Assembly (NCBI RefSeq): GCF_037975245.1 | Contig: NC_092578.1 | Location: 8,712,501-8,776,500 of the forward strand | From: Apostichopus japonicus | Lineage: Eukaryota; Echinodermata; Holothuroidea; Aspidochirotida; Stichopodidae | Direction: 5' to 3' | Length of the DNA stretch: 64,000 bases | In this document: positions 63,043-64,000 of the stretch, piece by piece | Layout of the letters: each line of letters begins with the position of its first letter | Position numbering within the stretch: position 1 is the stretch's first letter | Translations under genes and position numbers: made by a program | Notes under the pieces: model-generated | What the model was told of the DNA's origin: nothing | Seen by the model: the letters and a program-made list of their open reading frames with translations, nothing else | The model's database searches: none

Positions 63043-64000
63043 GTAGGTTTACCTTTGAGCGATTCGTGTAGAGGAGTAGCTGGACTTTTTCTTAAGGGGT
63101 GGGAGCAGAGGCGGGGGGGGGGGGGTGGTGTGGGGGTGGAGCAGGTCATGCAGAACATCCCTTTTAACAGAAAACCCTACTTTTGACAATGTTTGCCCTG
63201 GAGGGGGGTTGGGATGGGTAGGGTTAAGACAATATTTGGTGGCGGAGGTGAACAAAACTGACAAATTATTTCGAGCAGATATAAAAGGGAATGGGGGTGG
63301 GGTGGGTTGAGCATGTTTTTCTAAAGGTCAGGCAGAACATACTTCTATACTCAAAAAACCCTACTTTTGATAATGTTTGTCCTGGGGGCGGGGGGGGGGG
63401 GGGTTAAGACAAAGTTTTTTGTGGAGGAGGAGAACAATACTGACAAATTATTCAGAGCAGATATAAAAACCTATAGATCGTACGTAATAACAAAGCTATA
63501 ATGGCTCATTGGATTTTGTTACATTATGACTTGTTACATTATTTTACTCAATATTGCAATAGTTCTCGAAATTGCGGCAATTGAAAAACAAATTTATTTT
63601 CATCCTGTGTATGAATGCGTTTTGAACATATTTGAATATAAAAACAAACATATGTCCAATACTCGTCAGAGATCTACGGGATAGCATCCACTCCCGCTCT
63701 ATTTCTCTCTATATTTTCATTTGTCCCTGCTCTTTCCCTCATTCATATCTCCATATTTATTAACTAACCAATCTTTACGACTCTTCTTTGATTTTATGCA
63801 TATGAGGTCCAGCTTTTCTAAAAAACAAAGCAAATATTGGTTAAAAAGCTAAACAAATTTACATTTAATATTTATTCGAGTTTCTAATTCGTTTTTGACA
63901 ATTTCGACTATTTTATGAAAAGTTTACCTTCTTACGGTTATAGTTTTCTGTTATTTATCAAATTTTAAGTTCTTGCCTTACATTTCGACCATTTGGTAAC
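63043..64000. repeat. Intron with a duplicated G-rich block, then AT-rich end of window
   Basis: About 63144-63283 is repeated at about 63325-63470 (AAACCCTACTTTTGA, AATGTTTG.CCTGG, TGACAAATTATT, GCAGATATAAAA), each with a long G run. 63470-64000 has no recognised feature. Confidence 0.55.

Overview
The window is eukaryotic and comes from an echinoderm. The clearest evidence is a 6.6-kb mitochondrial stretch at about 16359-22985. Its gene order (cox3, trnS-UCN on the minus strand, nad3, nad4, trnH, trnS-AGY, nad5, nad6 on the minus strand, cob, trnF, 12S) is the echinoid/holothuroid/asteroid arrangement. Its reading frames make sense only with TGA as Trp, AGA/AGG as Ser and ATA/AAA as Ile/Asn (the echinoderm mitochondrial code). 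I lean towards a sea cucumber but cannot prove the class. The nuclear DNA is AT-rich, full of (TA)n and (TTTC)n tracts and degraded retroelements, and its coding exons are short.

The main nuclear content is a receptor tyrosine kinase (RTK) gene with fibronectin type III (FN3) domains, present as two head-to-tail copies on the + strand. Copy 1 (1015-13028) has the last FN3 exon, transmembrane exon, kinase exons and stop codon. Copy 2 (23420-41245) also shows upstream FN3 exons; its default exon chain keeps phase and encodes about 583 residues, with the 5' end missing. Window 1-16258 aligns with about 29844-44480. A third, inverted and partial copy lies at about 44500-45263. Each full copy has two alternative glycine-loop exons.

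Region by region: 1-800 Penelope-like fragment; 1015-13028 RTK copy 1, with two insertions of one nonautonomous DNA transposon (5581-6923 and 11056-12387); 13-16.2 kb downstream repeats and LINE tails; 16259-16358 assembly gap; 16359-22985 mitochondrial DNA; 23.0-23.4 kb (TA)n; 23420-41245 RTK copy 2, with a related transposon complex (24726-27179), a U2 snRNA-derived piece, a hairpin element, another Penelope fragment and a tRNA-derived SINE in introns; 44.5-45.6 kb inverted RTK fragment with a (GAAA)n tract; 45.7-48 kb LINE remnant and a tandem repeat; 51.4-54.5 kb L1/Tx1-like LINE debris; 58788 onwards the start of a new secreted or membrane protein gene (three small phase-matched exons); 59.5-62.5 kb a retroelement cluster with hammerhead-ribozyme-like motifs.

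The strongest new signals are (1) hammerhead ribozyme motifs in three retroelement families, including an inverted pair inside a tRNA-derived SINE; (2) a transposon family with a CAGGGGCG terminus and 5-bp target duplications, proven by empty sites in paralogous copies; (3) duplicated glycine-loop exons suggesting mutually exclusive splicing; (4) the mitochondrial segment, whose single-base frameshifts and flanking gap/(TA)n raise the question of NUMT versus chimeric assembly. That junction also decides whether the two RTK copies are true tandem paralogs or misjoined haplotypes.
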